64,000 bases of DNA. Origin: Ilumatobacter sp. GTDB lineage: Bacteria > Actinomycetota > Acidimicrobiia > Acidimicrobiales > Ilumatobacteraceae. Numbering within the stretch: position 1 is the stretch's first letter; every line of letters starts with the position of its first letter. The translations under genes were made by a program, and so were the position numbers. Shown in pieces: positions 1 to 8,294 of the stretch. Under the pieces are notes generated by a model, which had not been told where the DNA came from, made no database searches, and saw nothing but the letters and a program-made list of their open reading frames with translations. The stretch is from assembly GCA_018666235.1 (NCBI GenBank), contig JABJAB010000072.1, positions 1 through 64,000 on the forward strand, read 5' to 3'.

Positions 1-63
1 ATTGCAGACTCTGACCGGTCGCTGAACATGTGATGGAATCACTCTCCATCGACAGCGACTGAG

Positions 64-1245
64 TCAGATAACTGGATCAGCAGCTGGCGTCGCGGTCTCC
101 TCGTCGCCGAGAGTGACGACGTGGGCAGCCAGGTAAGTACTGATTGGAACCGCGGACACAAGACCGATCGAGCCGACGAGCGCGCGGACGACCTCGACGG
201 CAACGATCTCCCGAGTCGCAACCGAGCCGATTGTTTGGCCCGCTTGGCGAAAGAGCAGGAGGAGCGGGAGAGATGCGCCGGCGTATGCGAGGAAGAGCGT
301 GTTGACTGTGGAGGAGATGTGATCCCGCCCGATCCGAACGCCGCGTTGGTAGAGCTCGTTGACCGTTGTGTGCGGCGCCGCGCGCTTGATCTCGACGACG
401 GCAGATACCTGCGTGACAGTGACATCATCGAGCACGCCGAGTGAGCCGATGAGGATGCCGGCGAGGAGCAGTCCTCGCGGATCGACCGATGCACCGAGTA
501 GGTCCAGGTAGCCAACGGACTCGTCTGCCAACCCGGTGAGATTTGACCACCAAACGAAGAGCAGCGCCAGCAGTCCCGTCACGCCGAGCGCGGCGAGAGT
601 CGAGAGCAGTGCGACAGCTGTCGAGACGTCGAAACCATGGGCGAGAAAGAGCGCAACAAACGCGATCACGCTGGCGGTGACCAGCGCGACCGCCACGCTG
701 TTCGAACCAGCAAGAAGCGCCGGGAGCGCGAACGCTCCGATGATCAGCAGGCTCACAACGAGCCCGGCGAGTGCCCCGACTCCGCGCCACCCGCCGAATG
801 CCACGATGACCGCAACGAATACCAGCAACAGCAACAGCAGCGGCGTGCTGCGCTCGAAGTCGAAGAAACTCACCACCACCGAGCCATCACCCAGTCGGTC
901 GATCACCACCAAGATGGTGTCGCCGTCGCTGATCGTGGTCTCCAGCGGCTGATCCAACACCAGTCGCTCGTCGGCGAAGTCGCCCTCCCTCGGCATGATC
1001 GTGAAGGTGTAGCAACCGAGCAGCGGGTCATATGAGCAGGGCACGAAGCTGCGATCGACGACGTTGGCGGTCACAGGATCGGATTCCGCGGCCACGAGGC
1101 CTGGCACCTCGCTCGTTCCTCTCGGCCACATCACGATTAACATGATCGTCGTGGTGATTGCGGCCACAGTGACCACAGCCCAAACCGTTCGGGCCACCCG
1201 GCGGCCGACCTTCAACGACACGGTGCTGGTGTGTGAATGCGTCAC
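64..1245 (-). CDS. YibE/F family integral membrane protein
   Basis: The 393-residue protein has an N-terminal anchor (about 17-41), an extracytoplasmic stretch of about 90 residues and then seven or eight hydrophobic segments from about residue 133. The order fits the YibE/F family: a soluble domain between the first helix and the bundle, and a conserved GVLDDVTVTQ loop followed by a GRDHISSTVNTL segment. The family's function is unknown; transport is often assumed. The start is GTG at 1245 with no clear Shine-Dalgarno site. It stands alone, convergent with whatever lies left of the window. Family assignment is firm; function is not. Confidence 0.88.
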   Translation of the reverse strand: MTHSHTSTVSLKVGRRVARTVWAVVTVAAITTTIMLIVMWPRGTSEVPGLVAAESDPVTANVVDRSFVPCSYDPLLGCYTFTIMPREGDFADERLVLDQPLETTISDGDTILVVIDRLGDGSVVVSFFDFERSTPLLLLLLVFVAVIVAFGGWRGVGALAGLVVSLLIIGAFALPALLAGSNSVAVALVTASVIAFVALFLAHGFDVSTAVALLSTLAALGVTGLLALLFVWWSNLTGLADESVGYLDLLGASVDPRGLLLAGILIGSLGVLDDVTVTQVSAVVEIKRAAPHTTVNELYQRGVRIGRDHISSTVNTLFLAYAGASLPLLLLFRQAGQTIGSVATREIVAVEVVRALVGSIGLVSAVPISTYLAAHVVTLGDEETATPAADPVI

Positions 1246-1341
1246 CCGACAATGTTCGCAGGAGAATTGTCCAATCGCGCGTCACTATGAATTGTTATTG
1301 GCAACTCGGTGGCGGGTGCTCCACATCGTCAAAGTGGTCAA

Positions 1342-1857
1342 TCATCGTGGACGGTAGATCTCTTCGATCACCACCCTGTGGCGACTGGCAATGACCTTGC
1401 GCTTCATCTTCAACGTTGGTGTGAGCTCGTTGGTCTCGATGGTGAAGTCGCTGGACAGGATGCGGAACTCGCGGATGCTCTCTGCGCGGCTGACCCGCTC
1501 GTTCGCAGCTTCGATCGCAGTGGAAATCTCCTGGCGAAGCGTCTCGCGGTCGTCTTCGAGCAGCTCTCGTGTTAGGTCGCTTTGAGCAAAGGCCCGAGCA
1601 CCGTTGTCCTCGGCCCACTTCGCGAGTTCATCGACGTCGAGCGTAACGATCGCGGCAATGAACGGCTGCTGATCACCAATGACTATGACCTGGCTGACGA
1701 GGCGATGCGATCGAACTGCATCTTGGAGAACAGCAGGGGCCATGTTCTTGCCAACGGCAGTCACGATAAATTCCTTCTTGCGCCCGGTGATCCTCACGAA
1801 GCCTTGGGTCGGGCAGCCCGTGTGAACTGCGGTCGCCTCGCAATCGACGACCGGCAC
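1342..1857 (-). pseudogene. 5'-truncated long-chain acyl-CoA synthetase remnant
   Basis: The frame encodes only the C-terminal 170 residues of an AMP-forming long-chain acyl-CoA synthetase. GFVRITGRKKE marks the A8 hinge region, followed by GKNMAPAVLQDAVRSH and VIGDQQPFIAAIVTLD. Intact relatives have about 600 residues; the ATP-binding P-loop and most of the adenylation domain are missing. The usual HTGD motif before GFVRI appears degraded as HTGCPTQ. The frame stays open a little upstream of the GTG at 1857 but no more of the domain is recognisable. It abuts the 3'-truncated thioredoxin-like gene, so a deletion probably joined the two. It cannot activate acyl chains. Confidence 0.8.
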
Positions 1858-1888
1858 CTCCGTTGTTTCCGCTATCGCGGACCGATGT

Positions 1889-2107
1889 TCATGTAGCGGT
1901 CGGCACGAACGACGTCAGCGGCGAGTCGTGGCCGTTGGCGTGGATACTTGGTGAGCCGTAGAATCGGTGGTGTTGGGTGGCCTGATCGGTGTCGACGATC
2001 GGGCGGCGGATGATGAGACCGGCGCGTTCCTCGGCGAGCGTTTCGAGGTGGGCGCTCGCTGCTCGCCAGCTCGGACAGTCTTCGAAGTAGAGCAACGTGA
2101 CGTCCAT
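1889..2107 (-). CDS. small thioredoxin-like protein, probably 3'-truncated
   Basis: This 72-residue product begins DVTLLYFEDCPSW, a thioredoxin-like beta strand with a single Cys in a CPxW setting, and reaches a GSPSIHANG turn equivalent to the conserved GSPT segment of small actinobacterial thioredoxin-family proteins. Relatives usually continue for some 20-30 residues with a GLxCR motif, which is absent. The ATG at 2107 was preferred to an upstream GTG because the domain starts there. It lies 84 bases downstream of selD on the same strand. It may be a decaying gene; a redox role is inferred from family only. Confidence 0.55.
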   Translation of the reverse strand: MDVTLLYFEDCPSWRAASAHLETLAEERAGLIIRRPIVDTDQATQHHRFYGSPSIHANGHDSPLTSFVPTAT

Positions 2108-2191
2108 CCGGCCAGAGTACGCACGTCTGGGTGCTGGCCTGTGCCGAGACGAGACCAATGGCGGCTTCGGTGAGCTTTGAGCTGGTGTGAT

Positions 2192-3241
2192 TCAGCGCAG
2201 GATGATGCCAGGGGTGCCAGCCCGAGCGACGCCGATATGGGCGGCGGTGTGGCCGGTGGCGGCAAGCTCGGCGAGGATGCTCGACGTTGCCCTGGGATCG
2301 ACACCGAAGACAAGGCCACCGGAGGTCTGGGCATCGGCGACGAGAAGTTGGTGCACTTCGTCGTGGTCGCCAGCATCGAGGAACTCGGCGCCCCATTCGA
2401 GGTTGCGTCGGCTTCCGCCGGGCATCACGCCAGAGACAGCGTGAGCGATGGCGCCAGGCAGAAAGGGGATTGCGTCGAACTCGACGGTGACCGACACCTT
2501 CGATTCGAGTGCCATGCGGCCGAGATGGCCGAGTAGTCCGAAGCCGGTGACGTCGGTGGCGCCGGTGGCGCCCGCTTCGACGGCGAGTCGAGCCCCGATG
2601 TCGTTGAGTCGCACCATCGACGCAACTGCTTCGTGAGCTTCGGTTTCGCTTGCGGCGCCGGACTTGATGGCGGTGGTGAGGATGCCGACGCCGAGAGGTT
2701 TGGTGAGGATGACGTCGTCGCCCGGGCGCAGTCCGCTGTTGCGAAGGATCCGGTCAGGATGCACCATGCCGGTGACCGACATTCCGTACTTCGGTTCCGG
2801 ATCATCGATGGTGTGGCCGCCAACGATGGCGAAGCCTGCTGCTGACGCAATGTCTTGGCCGCCCGCCAACAGTTCGGAGAGCAACTCGGTGGGCAGCTCG
2901 TCCTTGTTCCAGCCAACAAGGTTGAGCGCGAAGAGGGGTCGACCGCCCATGGCATAGACGTCGCTGACGCTGTTGGCGGCGGCCACTCGACCCCACGTGC
3001 GCGCGTCGTCGACCACCGGTGTGATGAAGTCCGCCGTCGACACGATCGCCTGGTCTGCGTCGATCTGCCACACGGCAGCGTCGTCGCCGGTGTCGGTCCC
3101 GACGAGGAGTTCGTCGGGATGTTCAGATTTCAGATGGCGCACCACGTGCGCCAACTCGCCGGGAGCGAGTTTGCAGCCTCAACCGGCGCCGTGGCTGAAC
3201 TGCGTCAGTCTGATGCGGTCCCGTGTGTTGTCGTCGTTCAC
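2192..3241 (-). CDS. selD: selenide, water dikinase SelD, selenocysteine-containing (TGA read through)
   Basis: SelD makes selenophosphate from selenide and ATP, the selenium donor for Sec-tRNA and selenouridine. The coding region runs from GTG at 3241, with a strong AGGGGAGG site five bases upstream, through an in-frame TGA at codon 21 (3181-3179). The protein reads RLTQFSHGAG-U-GCKLAPGEL; E. coli SelD has Cys at this catalytic position (GAGCGCK), so the TGA is read as selenocysteine. Downstream are GTDTGDDAAVW, YAMGGRPL, GGHTID and TGFGLLGH of the AIRS-type ATPase fold. Total 349 residues, the usual length. An automatic start at the TTG at 3154 would lose the catalytic loop. A hairpin follows the TGA. 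No selA, selB or selC is in the window. Confidence 0.93.
3153..3171 (-). promoter_or_regulatory. bSECIS-like hairpin downstream of the selD TGA
   Basis: On the coding strand, seven bases after the TGA, AACTCGC and GCGAGTT form a perfect 7-bp stem closed by a five-base loop TCCCG. A G-A mismatch and three further pairs (TGC with GCG, one wobble) can lengthen it. Bacterial SECIS elements lie in just this place, inside the coding sequence right after the UGA, and bind SelB. The hairpin is seen directly; its function is inferred. Confidence 0.7.
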
Positions 3242-3263
3242 TCTTGCCTCCCCTCTGCTGTCG

Positions 3264-3287
3264 TCGGTTGGTCGGTTGGTCGGTTGG
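3264..3287. repeat. three tandem copies of an 8-bp unit
   Basis: TCGGTTGG occurs three times without interruption in the 48-bp gap between the double-ACT gene and selD, just upstream of the selD ribosome-binding site. It is a plausible slippage site; no role is evident. Confidence 0.85.
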
Positions 3288-3289
3288 AT

Positions 3290-3829
3290 TCAACCTGCTG
3301 ATGTCGGTGATGATTCCCCGAATTCCAGATCGACCATCATCTCGTTCGCGATGTCTTCGAGGGCATCGCGCAGGCCGTCTTCGTCAAGGCCGGGCGGGAT
3401 ACGGAGCGTGGCGCGAGCGTGGAACAGCGGCTCGGCCGACATCGGCGCCGACGTTGTGTCGGTCTCGAGCTCCAGGATGCTCACGTCGCGACTGGCGAGA
3501 GCGGCGGAGATCTCACGGATGATTCCGGGCCGATCCTGTCCGACGAGCTGCAGGCTCATCAGCGATGAGTCGGTCTCCTCGTTGGTCGTGGACGCAATGG
3601 CGACCTGTACATCGAGCAGACCCTGCGCGTTCAACGCGTCAAGACTTGCCGTGAGCCCCGCCACCCGATCGTCAGGAACCGAGACGACGACGAGACCAGC
3701 GAACTGGCCGGCCACGCGGGCCATGTGGCTGCGATCCCAGCTGCCGCCGTGCGTCGCGATTGGTTCGGCGAGCGCATCGACCAGCCCGGATTTGTCGTTG
3801 CCGATGACGGTGAGAACGAGCGTGGCCAT
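3290..3829 (-). CDS. double ACT-domain protein, GcvR-like
   Basis: The 179-residue protein holds two ACT domains. The first (about 3-80) opens with LVLTVIGNDKSGLVDALAE; the second (about 90-165) with LQLVGQDRPGIIREISAAL. The DxxG-at-the-turn pattern is the ligand-binding signature, and the tandem arrangement matches the glycine cleavage regulator GcvR of proteobacteria and its actinobacterial relatives. There is no DNA-binding domain, so it would act by binding a small molecule or a partner. It is upstream of selD on the same strand (48-bp gap) and may be co-transcribed. The exact ligand is unknown. Confidence 0.75.
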   Translation of the reverse strand: MATLVLTVIGNDKSGLVDALAEPIATHGGSWDRSHMARVAGQFAGLVVVSVPDDRVAGLTASLDALNAQGLLDVQVAIASTTNEETDSSLMSLQLVGQDRPGIIREISAALASRDVSILELETDTTSAPMSAEPLFHARATLRIPPGLDEDGLRDALEDIANEMMVDLEFGESSPTSAG

Positions 3830-3901
3830 GATCCAAGTGTCGCAGGTGCACAGCCGGAGCAGGACATCTCTGCCTGCGATGCCGTGGTCAGGCGGTGACG
3901 G

Positions 3902-4942
3902 TCAGTTCACGAACTGGAGGATCGGTGCGAGTTCGGTGGGCGTCGCGCCGTGCATGATCACGGCATCGGCACCGAGATCGATCTGCCGACGCACGGCGGT
4001 CGCGCATGCGCTCGTGCTGCCGGTCGCGGCCGGAGCGAGCCACTCGTCGGGGAACAGCGTGGCGATGTGCTCGAGTTGCTCCGTTGTGGCAATGGCATCG
4101 ATCGCTCCACCGATGTTCGACACCATCTCGTCCGCTCGGAACGCGTCGAGAACGGCTGGGTCCCACCGGTTGGTTGACACCATCAGGTCGCCGTATGCCT
4201 GGAGATAGGTGGCGAGTCGCCCGACGGTCTTCTTCAATCGCAGCGGCTCATCGATGTGGTCGCCAACGGTCGCGTAGCAGGACCACACACGAACCGACGC
4301 CGGGTCGCGACCGGCCCGCTCGGCTGCATCCTTCACCGTCGCGACGCATCGCTGCAACGTTTCGTCGGTGAAGAAGGTGTGCAGAATCACGTTGTCGAAA
4401 AGGCGGCCGCCCAACTTCAGGGTGTTTGGGCCAAACGCGACGATCGAAAGTGGAATGTCCTCGTCGAAGGTGGGGTCGAGCCGCAGAACCGGGTAGCTGC
4501 CGATCGGGCCATCATGACCGATCACGGTCTCGCCTTTCCACAACCGGCGCATGACGATGGCGAAGTCCTCCATCTGGGCTGTCGTGATCGGCGGGATGCC
4601 GAATGCCTTGAACATCGGTGCGATACCGCGACCAATTCCGAGCGAGAAACGCCCGCCGGTGAGGCGGTGCATCGTGGTGGCATACGACGCCGTGACGATC
4701 GGGTGTCGAGTGTTGTGGTTGGTCGCGCCCGTGATGATGTCGATGCTGTGCGACACGGCGCCGGCAGCGCCCGACAGCGTGGCCGCCTCCTTGATATTGA
4801 AGCGCTCGGAGATGAACGCGGTGCCGAGGCCGAGTCGTTCGGCTTCGATGACCTCGTCGATGAGATCACGCGGCGACTCGGGAGCCCCGGCCAGCGTGTA
4901 GAAGCCGAGATTCGGGTGCTTCGGTGCGGGGAAAGCGGACAT
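3902..4942 (-). CDS. F420-type LLM class oxidoreductase (TIGR03857-like)
   Basis: The 346-residue protein is a luciferase-like (alpha/beta)8 barrel. It begins PNLGFYTLAGAPESPRDLIDE, has the GRFSLGIGRGIAPMFKAFG segment and ends with DAVIMHGATPTELAPIL. The family uses reduced coenzyme F420 (or flavin) for hydride transfer to organic substrates, and this subgroup is common in mycobacteria and Acidimicrobiia. The substrate cannot be read from sequence. It is a single gene, divergent from the VOC gene across 152 non-coding bases. Confidence 0.82.
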   Translation of the reverse strand: MSAFPAPKHPNLGFYTLAGAPESPRDLIDEVIEAERLGLGTAFISERFNIKEAATLSGAAGAVSHSIDIITGATNHNTRHPIVTASYATTMHRLTGGRFSLGIGRGIAPMFKAFGIPPITTAQMEDFAIVMRRLWKGETVIGHDGPIGSYPVLRLDPTFDEDIPLSIVAFGPNTLKLGGRLFDNVILHTFFTDETLQRCVATVKDAAERAGRDPASVRVWSCYATVGDHIDEPLRLKKTVGRLATYLQAYGDLMVSTNRWDPAVLDAFRADEMVSNIGGAIDAIATTEQLEHIATLFPDEWLAPAATGSTSACATAVRRQIDLGADAVIMHGATPTELAPILQFVN

Positions 4943-5094
4943 GGGGCGAACGTACTGTGCCGCCTCCTGGTCGCTGGGGTCGGTCTTCGGGTCGGCTGGA
5001 CATCGCTGATTCGGTCAAGATGTGCAGATGCCCACCCGATGATGATGTGGTTCCTCGGGAACGGTCGTCAACTCAACCAGCAGGAGACCCTCTG

Positions 5095-5757
5095 ATGTTC
5101 CGCCTTCGCCAAGTCGCCCTCGTGGCCCACGACCTCGACGCCGTTGTCGGCCAACTGTGCGAGACGTTCGGTCTCTCGATCTGTTTCCATGACCCGGGCG
5201 TCGCCGAGTTTGGTCTCCACAATGCGCTGATGGTCATCGGCGACCAGTTCTTGGAGGTCGTGTCACCGACCGAAGACGGCACGACCGCCGGTCGGCTGCT
5301 CGAAAAGCGCCAGGGTGATGGTGGCTACATGGCGATCTACGAGTGTGACGACCTTGACGACCGGATGGCGCACCTCGCCGAGCACGATGTCCGCGTCGTG
5401 TGGGCAGGGGACTTCCCGACGATTCGTGGCAGGCATCTCCATCCTCGCGACGTCGGTGGAGCCTTGGTGTCGATCGATCAACCCGTGCCGAACGGCAGCT
5501 GGACCTGGGCAGGCCCGAGCTGGGAAGCGCACCGCGACGATCCTGTGGTTGTCGGAATCGCCGGTGTCACCGTCGGAGCCGCCGACGTCGCTGCAATGGC
5601 GTCGCGTTGGAGTGAGCTCGACATCGACCGAGCTGTGGATTTCGCCCAAGCGGGGGAGCGCGGCGAAGGCATTGACGGGGTTGACCTCGTCGCCACCGAT
5701 CGTTCACGCCGCGGCGAGACGCACGACATCTGCGGCGTCACCTTTCGCCTGGTTTGA
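5095..5757 (+). CDS. VOC (glyoxalase-like) family protein
   Basis: The 220-residue protein starts MFRLRQVALVAHDLDAVVGQL, the first strand and helix of a vicinal-oxygen-chelate module. A second module follows the linker near residue 140 (VVVGIAGVTVGAADVAAM). H13 in the first strand, the residue that often ligates metal, is present. The frame is open upstream, but ATG 5095 lies at the domain boundary and was chosen. Members include dioxygenases and isomerases; which reaction this one performs is unknown. It converges on azlD. Confidence 0.7.
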   Translation: MFRLRQVALVAHDLDAVVGQLCETFGLSICFHDPGVAEFGLHNALMVIGDQFLEVVSPTEDGTTAGRLLEKRQGDGGYMAIYECDDLDDRMAHLAEHDVRVVWAGDFPTIRGRHLHPRDVGGALVSIDQPVPNGSWTWAGPSWEAHRDDPVVVGIAGVTVGAADVAAMASRWSELDIDRAVDFAQAGERGEGIDGVDLVATDRSRRGETHDICGVTFRLV

Positions 5758-5766
5758 GTGACGTCT

Positions 5767-5788
5767 GGTCCCGACCCCGAAGTAACTC
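5767..5788. repeat. intergenic palindromic repeat, copy 1
   Basis: The minus strand reads GAGTTACTTCGGGGTCGG then GACC. A near-identical copy lies at 40930-40950. Both sit where two genes converge. The core GGTC-GG-GACC is self-complementary, so the element could act as a small bidirectional terminator or be a REP-type repeat. Confidence 0.6.
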
Positions 5789-6107
5789 AGAGGGCGGTGA
5801 GGATCCAGAGAGCCACCATGCCTGCGGCGAGCGTCCACAGGAGGTTCTTGCGCCACACGGCCACGCCACACGCAACTGCCAATGCCGCTATCTCGGCTCC
5901 GACGATCGTGACGCCGGACCCGCCTCCGCCGCTGACGGCGAGGTTGACCGTGAGGGCTGCCAGCACCGCCGGGCCGACGTTCTGCAGAGCCCGCTCAATC
6001 GCCGGTGGGAATGTGCGGTCGCCAAAGAGCAGAATCACGCTGCCTCGGAACAGATACGTGCCGAGAGCACAGACCGCAAGGACAAGAGCTGCAGCCCCGT
6101 GGCTCAT
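5787..6107 (-). CDS. azlD: AzlD-like branched-chain amino acid export subunit
   Basis: The 106-residue protein is almost wholly hydrophobic, with about four membrane segments, and contains GTYLFRGSVILL and NVGPAVLAALTVN, typical of AzlD. AzlD is the small partner of AzlC in the two-component export of branched-chain amino acids (BrnEF in corynebacteria). Its ATG overlaps the azlC stop by four bases, so the two are translationally coupled. Confidence 0.85.
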   Translation of the reverse strand: MSHGAAALVLAVCALGTYLFRGSVILLFGDRTFPPAIERALQNVGPAVLAALTVNLAVSGGGGSGVTIVGAEIAALAVACGVAVWRKNLLWTLAAGMVALWILTAL

Positions 6108-6880
6108 GCCTTCTCAGTCCTCTGCTCGGGGGCATTGCGCCCGGTCAGCCATTGGTCGACAACCGCGCCGGCGAGGACGCCGGTGATCGCACCGACCAAG
6201 ATGCCGAGTCGATCTGACAACCCTGCTGCCAGTAGCGAGACCAGTCCGCCGACGAGTGCAGCGACACCTGCTGGCACGCGCTTGATGGCAAACAACGTCA
6301 AACCAGCGAACATCACGACGGGCGCGAAGTCGAGCTGCCACGACTCAGGGATGACTGGGCCAGCCACCATGCCCAAGGGCACAGCGAGGTTCCAGATCGT
6401 GAAGAAGAAGATGCCGAACGTGAGGTAGTAGCGACGGAACGATGCGGGCGGGTCGTCCGTGTGCAACATCGCGACGGCGGAGAGCTGGTCGACCATCACG
6501 AACGGTGCCAGCCGCCGCATCCAGCCTGGCTGGTGGCGAAACGAAGGAGCCAATGCAGCGCTGTACATCACGTGGCGACTGTTGATCACGAGGACAGCAG
6601 AGATGATTGCCCACAGCGATGCGGTACCGGCAATGGTGACCATCGTCAGTTGTGCAGCGCCCGCGAAGATCAGCGGCGACGTCAACCACGCGGCCCACAG
6701 CGGCATCTCCGACTCGGTCATAGCGAGCCCGAGGACGAAGCCAAACGGAATCGCCGGGATCACCAGCGGGAGCGCATCGGAAAGCGCAGTTCGGTCTGGA
6801 CTGAACCGGCGCCGGGCTGGTCCCGAGTCGCCCGTGACAGATGGTTGGCTGCTGGACATCGCCGTGCACGGTAGGCCCAC
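6104..6880 (-). CDS. azlC: AzlC-like branched-chain amino acid exporter
   Basis: The 258-residue membrane protein has the AzlC landmarks: an ALPLVIPAIPFGFVLGL helix near residue 40, SPLIFAGAAQLTMV with its conserved FAGxAQ motif, and NSRHVMYSAALAP. AzlC forms the large subunit of the LIV-E exporter that moves branched-chain amino acids or azaleucine out of the cell. An internal ATG at 6859 (MSSSQPS) is an equally good start. It leads a two-gene operon with azlD. Confidence 0.88.
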   Translation of the reverse strand: MGLPCTAMSSSQPSVTGDSGPARRRFSPDRTALSDALPLVIPAIPFGFVLGLAMTESEMPLWAAWLTSPLIFAGAAQLTMVTIAGTASLWAIISAVLVINSRHVMYSAALAPSFRHQPGWMRRLAPFVMVDQLSAVAMLHTDDPPASFRRYYLTFGIFFFTIWNLAVPLGMVAGPVIPESWQLDFAPVVMFAGLTLFAIKRVPAGVAALVGGLVSLLAAGLSDRLGILVGAITGVLAGAVVDQWLTGRNAPEQRTEKA

Positions 6881-6992
6881 GGAGCGCCGTGCGCACGTTC
6901 AGTGAGCTCGAGACTGCTGGCCTTGCTCCCGGGCCACCGAGGTCCTGCAGCGACTCACCTCGCACTTGGTGGCGCGGCTGGGCACGAGCGGC

Positions 6993-7271
6993 TCAGCCGC
7001 TGGCTTCCTCAGCGGGTGCGAGCTGACCAATGAGTGGCTGAAGTACTGACCACATCGCTCGATAGATCTCGCTGCGTTCGAGTTCGAGATCGAGATCGAC
7101 CTTGATGACATCATCGACGGCGTCGTCTCCGAGCTCACCCCGCGCGAGATCGAGGATCGCGTCGATTTGCTCACGCGAGAAACGCGACCTGCCATCACGC
7201 GAGCATGCCGCAACTGCTTGGACCGCCAGGCGATGTTCCCCGTGTTGTTGGACCAGTCGCGCAAAGACCAA
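6993..7271 (-). CDS. hypothetical protein, start uncertain
   Basis: The frame encodes an acidic, probably helical protein; the part from the TTG at 7271 is 92 residues. The reading frame continues upstream without a stop to the TGA of the LysR gene (7385), and the extra part (QLAAVRRLGPVLKGDFNRLG) looks protein-like, but it contains no ATG or GTG. Either a TTG or CTG start is used or the 5' end carries a frameshift. There is no recognised domain. It follows the LysR gene on the same strand and may share its transcript. Confidence 0.45.
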   Translation of the reverse strand: MVFARLVQQHGEHRLAVQAVAACSRDGRSRFSREQIDAILDLARGELGDDAVDDVIKVDLDLELERSEIYRAMWSVLQPLIGQLAPAEEASG

Positions 7272-7353
7272 GCCGAGCCGGTTGAAGTCGCCCTTCAGAA
7301 CAGGACCGAGGCGGCGAACGGCGGCGAGCTGATGCTGATCACTGCGAGGACGT

Positions 7354-7377
7354 GCGAGTCGCGATGGCTCGACTCGC
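7354..7377 (-). promoter_or_regulatory. strong hairpin just after the LysR stop
   Basis: GCGAGTCG and CGACTCGC form a perfect 8-bp stem with an 8-base loop, five bases after the LysR stop TGA. No T-tract follows, so a classical intrinsic terminator is doubtful. It could attenuate transcription or protect an mRNA end. Confidence 0.5.
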
Positions 7378-7382
7378 GGCCG

Positions 7383-8294
7383 TCACTCATTGACCAACTC
7401 GTCCAGCCAGTCACGCAAAGATGAGAGCGCGTCCCCGGTCCGGCGCGTTGGCCAGGTCAGCTGGTAGTCGCGATGTGATGTCGCGACTGGGCCGACGATG
7501 CACAGCAGATCGTCAGCGATGAGATCTTCGACGAGCTTGCTCCACCCGAGCGCAATGCCACGTCCAGCAAGCGCCTGCTGGAGCACGGTGGGGTAGTTGT
7601 TGAACTCGACCCGTCGACGGCCGGGGGTGAGTGACAAGTCGAACGACTGGAGCCAGTCGGTCCACGACATCCATGGTCGGTCGGTTGCGTCCATGTGCAG
7701 GAGCGGCGCGGCGAGGACCTCCTTGGCGCTGCTGTGTTCATCCAGGTTGAGTTCAGCGGCCAGTGCGGGGGTCGCAACAGGCATCACCTGCTCAGCAAAC
7801 AGCGGCGTTGTGTCGTAGCCGGTCCAAGTGGCGTTGCTGACGCGCACGGCAGCATCGAAATGACTGTCGTTCAGTTCGCTTTCGCGGTCGTACAGCCACA
7901 GTCGCAGGTCGCGGTCCCCGAGTGCTCGTTGGAGCGAGTCGAGTCGTGGCACGACGAGCTGTTGCGCGAAGCCGGGCGGCATGGCCAGGACGAAGATGTC
8001 ATCGGCGTCAGTGATGTCGCTGATGGCATGTTCGAGCAACGTGAACGCGTTGTCAACTGCGGCCGCCAGTGCATGGCCCGGGCCAGACAGCGCGCTGCGA
8101 TTCGTGTGCCGAATGAACAATTCGACGCCGAGCGACTGTTCGAGCCCTTGGATCTGGCGGGTGACAGCCGGTTGCGCAAGACCGAGTTCGCGTCCGGCGG
8201 CCGAAAAACTGCCGTTGCGTGCAGCGGCGTCGAAGACAGCGAGGCGTTGGAGCCGGTCGATCGAGGAGACGAGTGGTCGCGGACGAAGTGCCAT
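7383..8294 (-). CDS. LysR-family transcriptional regulator
   Basis: The 303-residue regulator has an N-terminal winged helix-turn-helix (RLQRLAVFDAAARNGSFSAA then LAQPAVTRQIQGLEQSLG) and a C-terminal periplasmic-binding-like effector domain. The ATG at 8294 was chosen over a TTG at 8321 because it matches the usual LysR N terminus. It is divergent from the phosphonate-type operon at 8365, and a T-N11-A dyad overlaps its start. It therefore very likely controls that operon and itself. The effector is unknown; a phosphonate or its product is inferred. Confidence 0.88.
   Translation of the reverse strand: MALRPRPLVSSIDRLQRLAVFDAAARNGSFSAAGRELGLAQPAVTRQIQGLEQSLGVELFIRHTNRSALSGPGHALAAAVDNAFTLLEHAISDITDADDIFVLAMPPGFAQQLVVPRLDSLQRALGDRDLRLWLYDRESELNDSHFDAAVRVSNATWTGYDTTPLFAEQVMPVATPALAAELNLDEHSSAKEVLAAPLLHMDATDRPWMSWTDWLQSFDLSLTPGRRRVEFNNYPTVLQQALAGRGIALGWSKLVEDLIADDLLCIVGPVATSHRDYQLTWPTRRTGDALSSLRDWLDELVNE

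Noticed and set aside
700..715. GTTCGAACC, like a tRNA T-loop
   Set aside because: It lies inside the YibE/F coding sequence and no acceptor or anticodon stem can be drawn around it.
1872..2396. Longer minus-strand frame over the thioredoxin-like gene
   Set aside because: It is rich in Arg and Pro without domain pattern and overlaps selD in another frame; the shorter frame from ATG 2107 has the CPxW motif.
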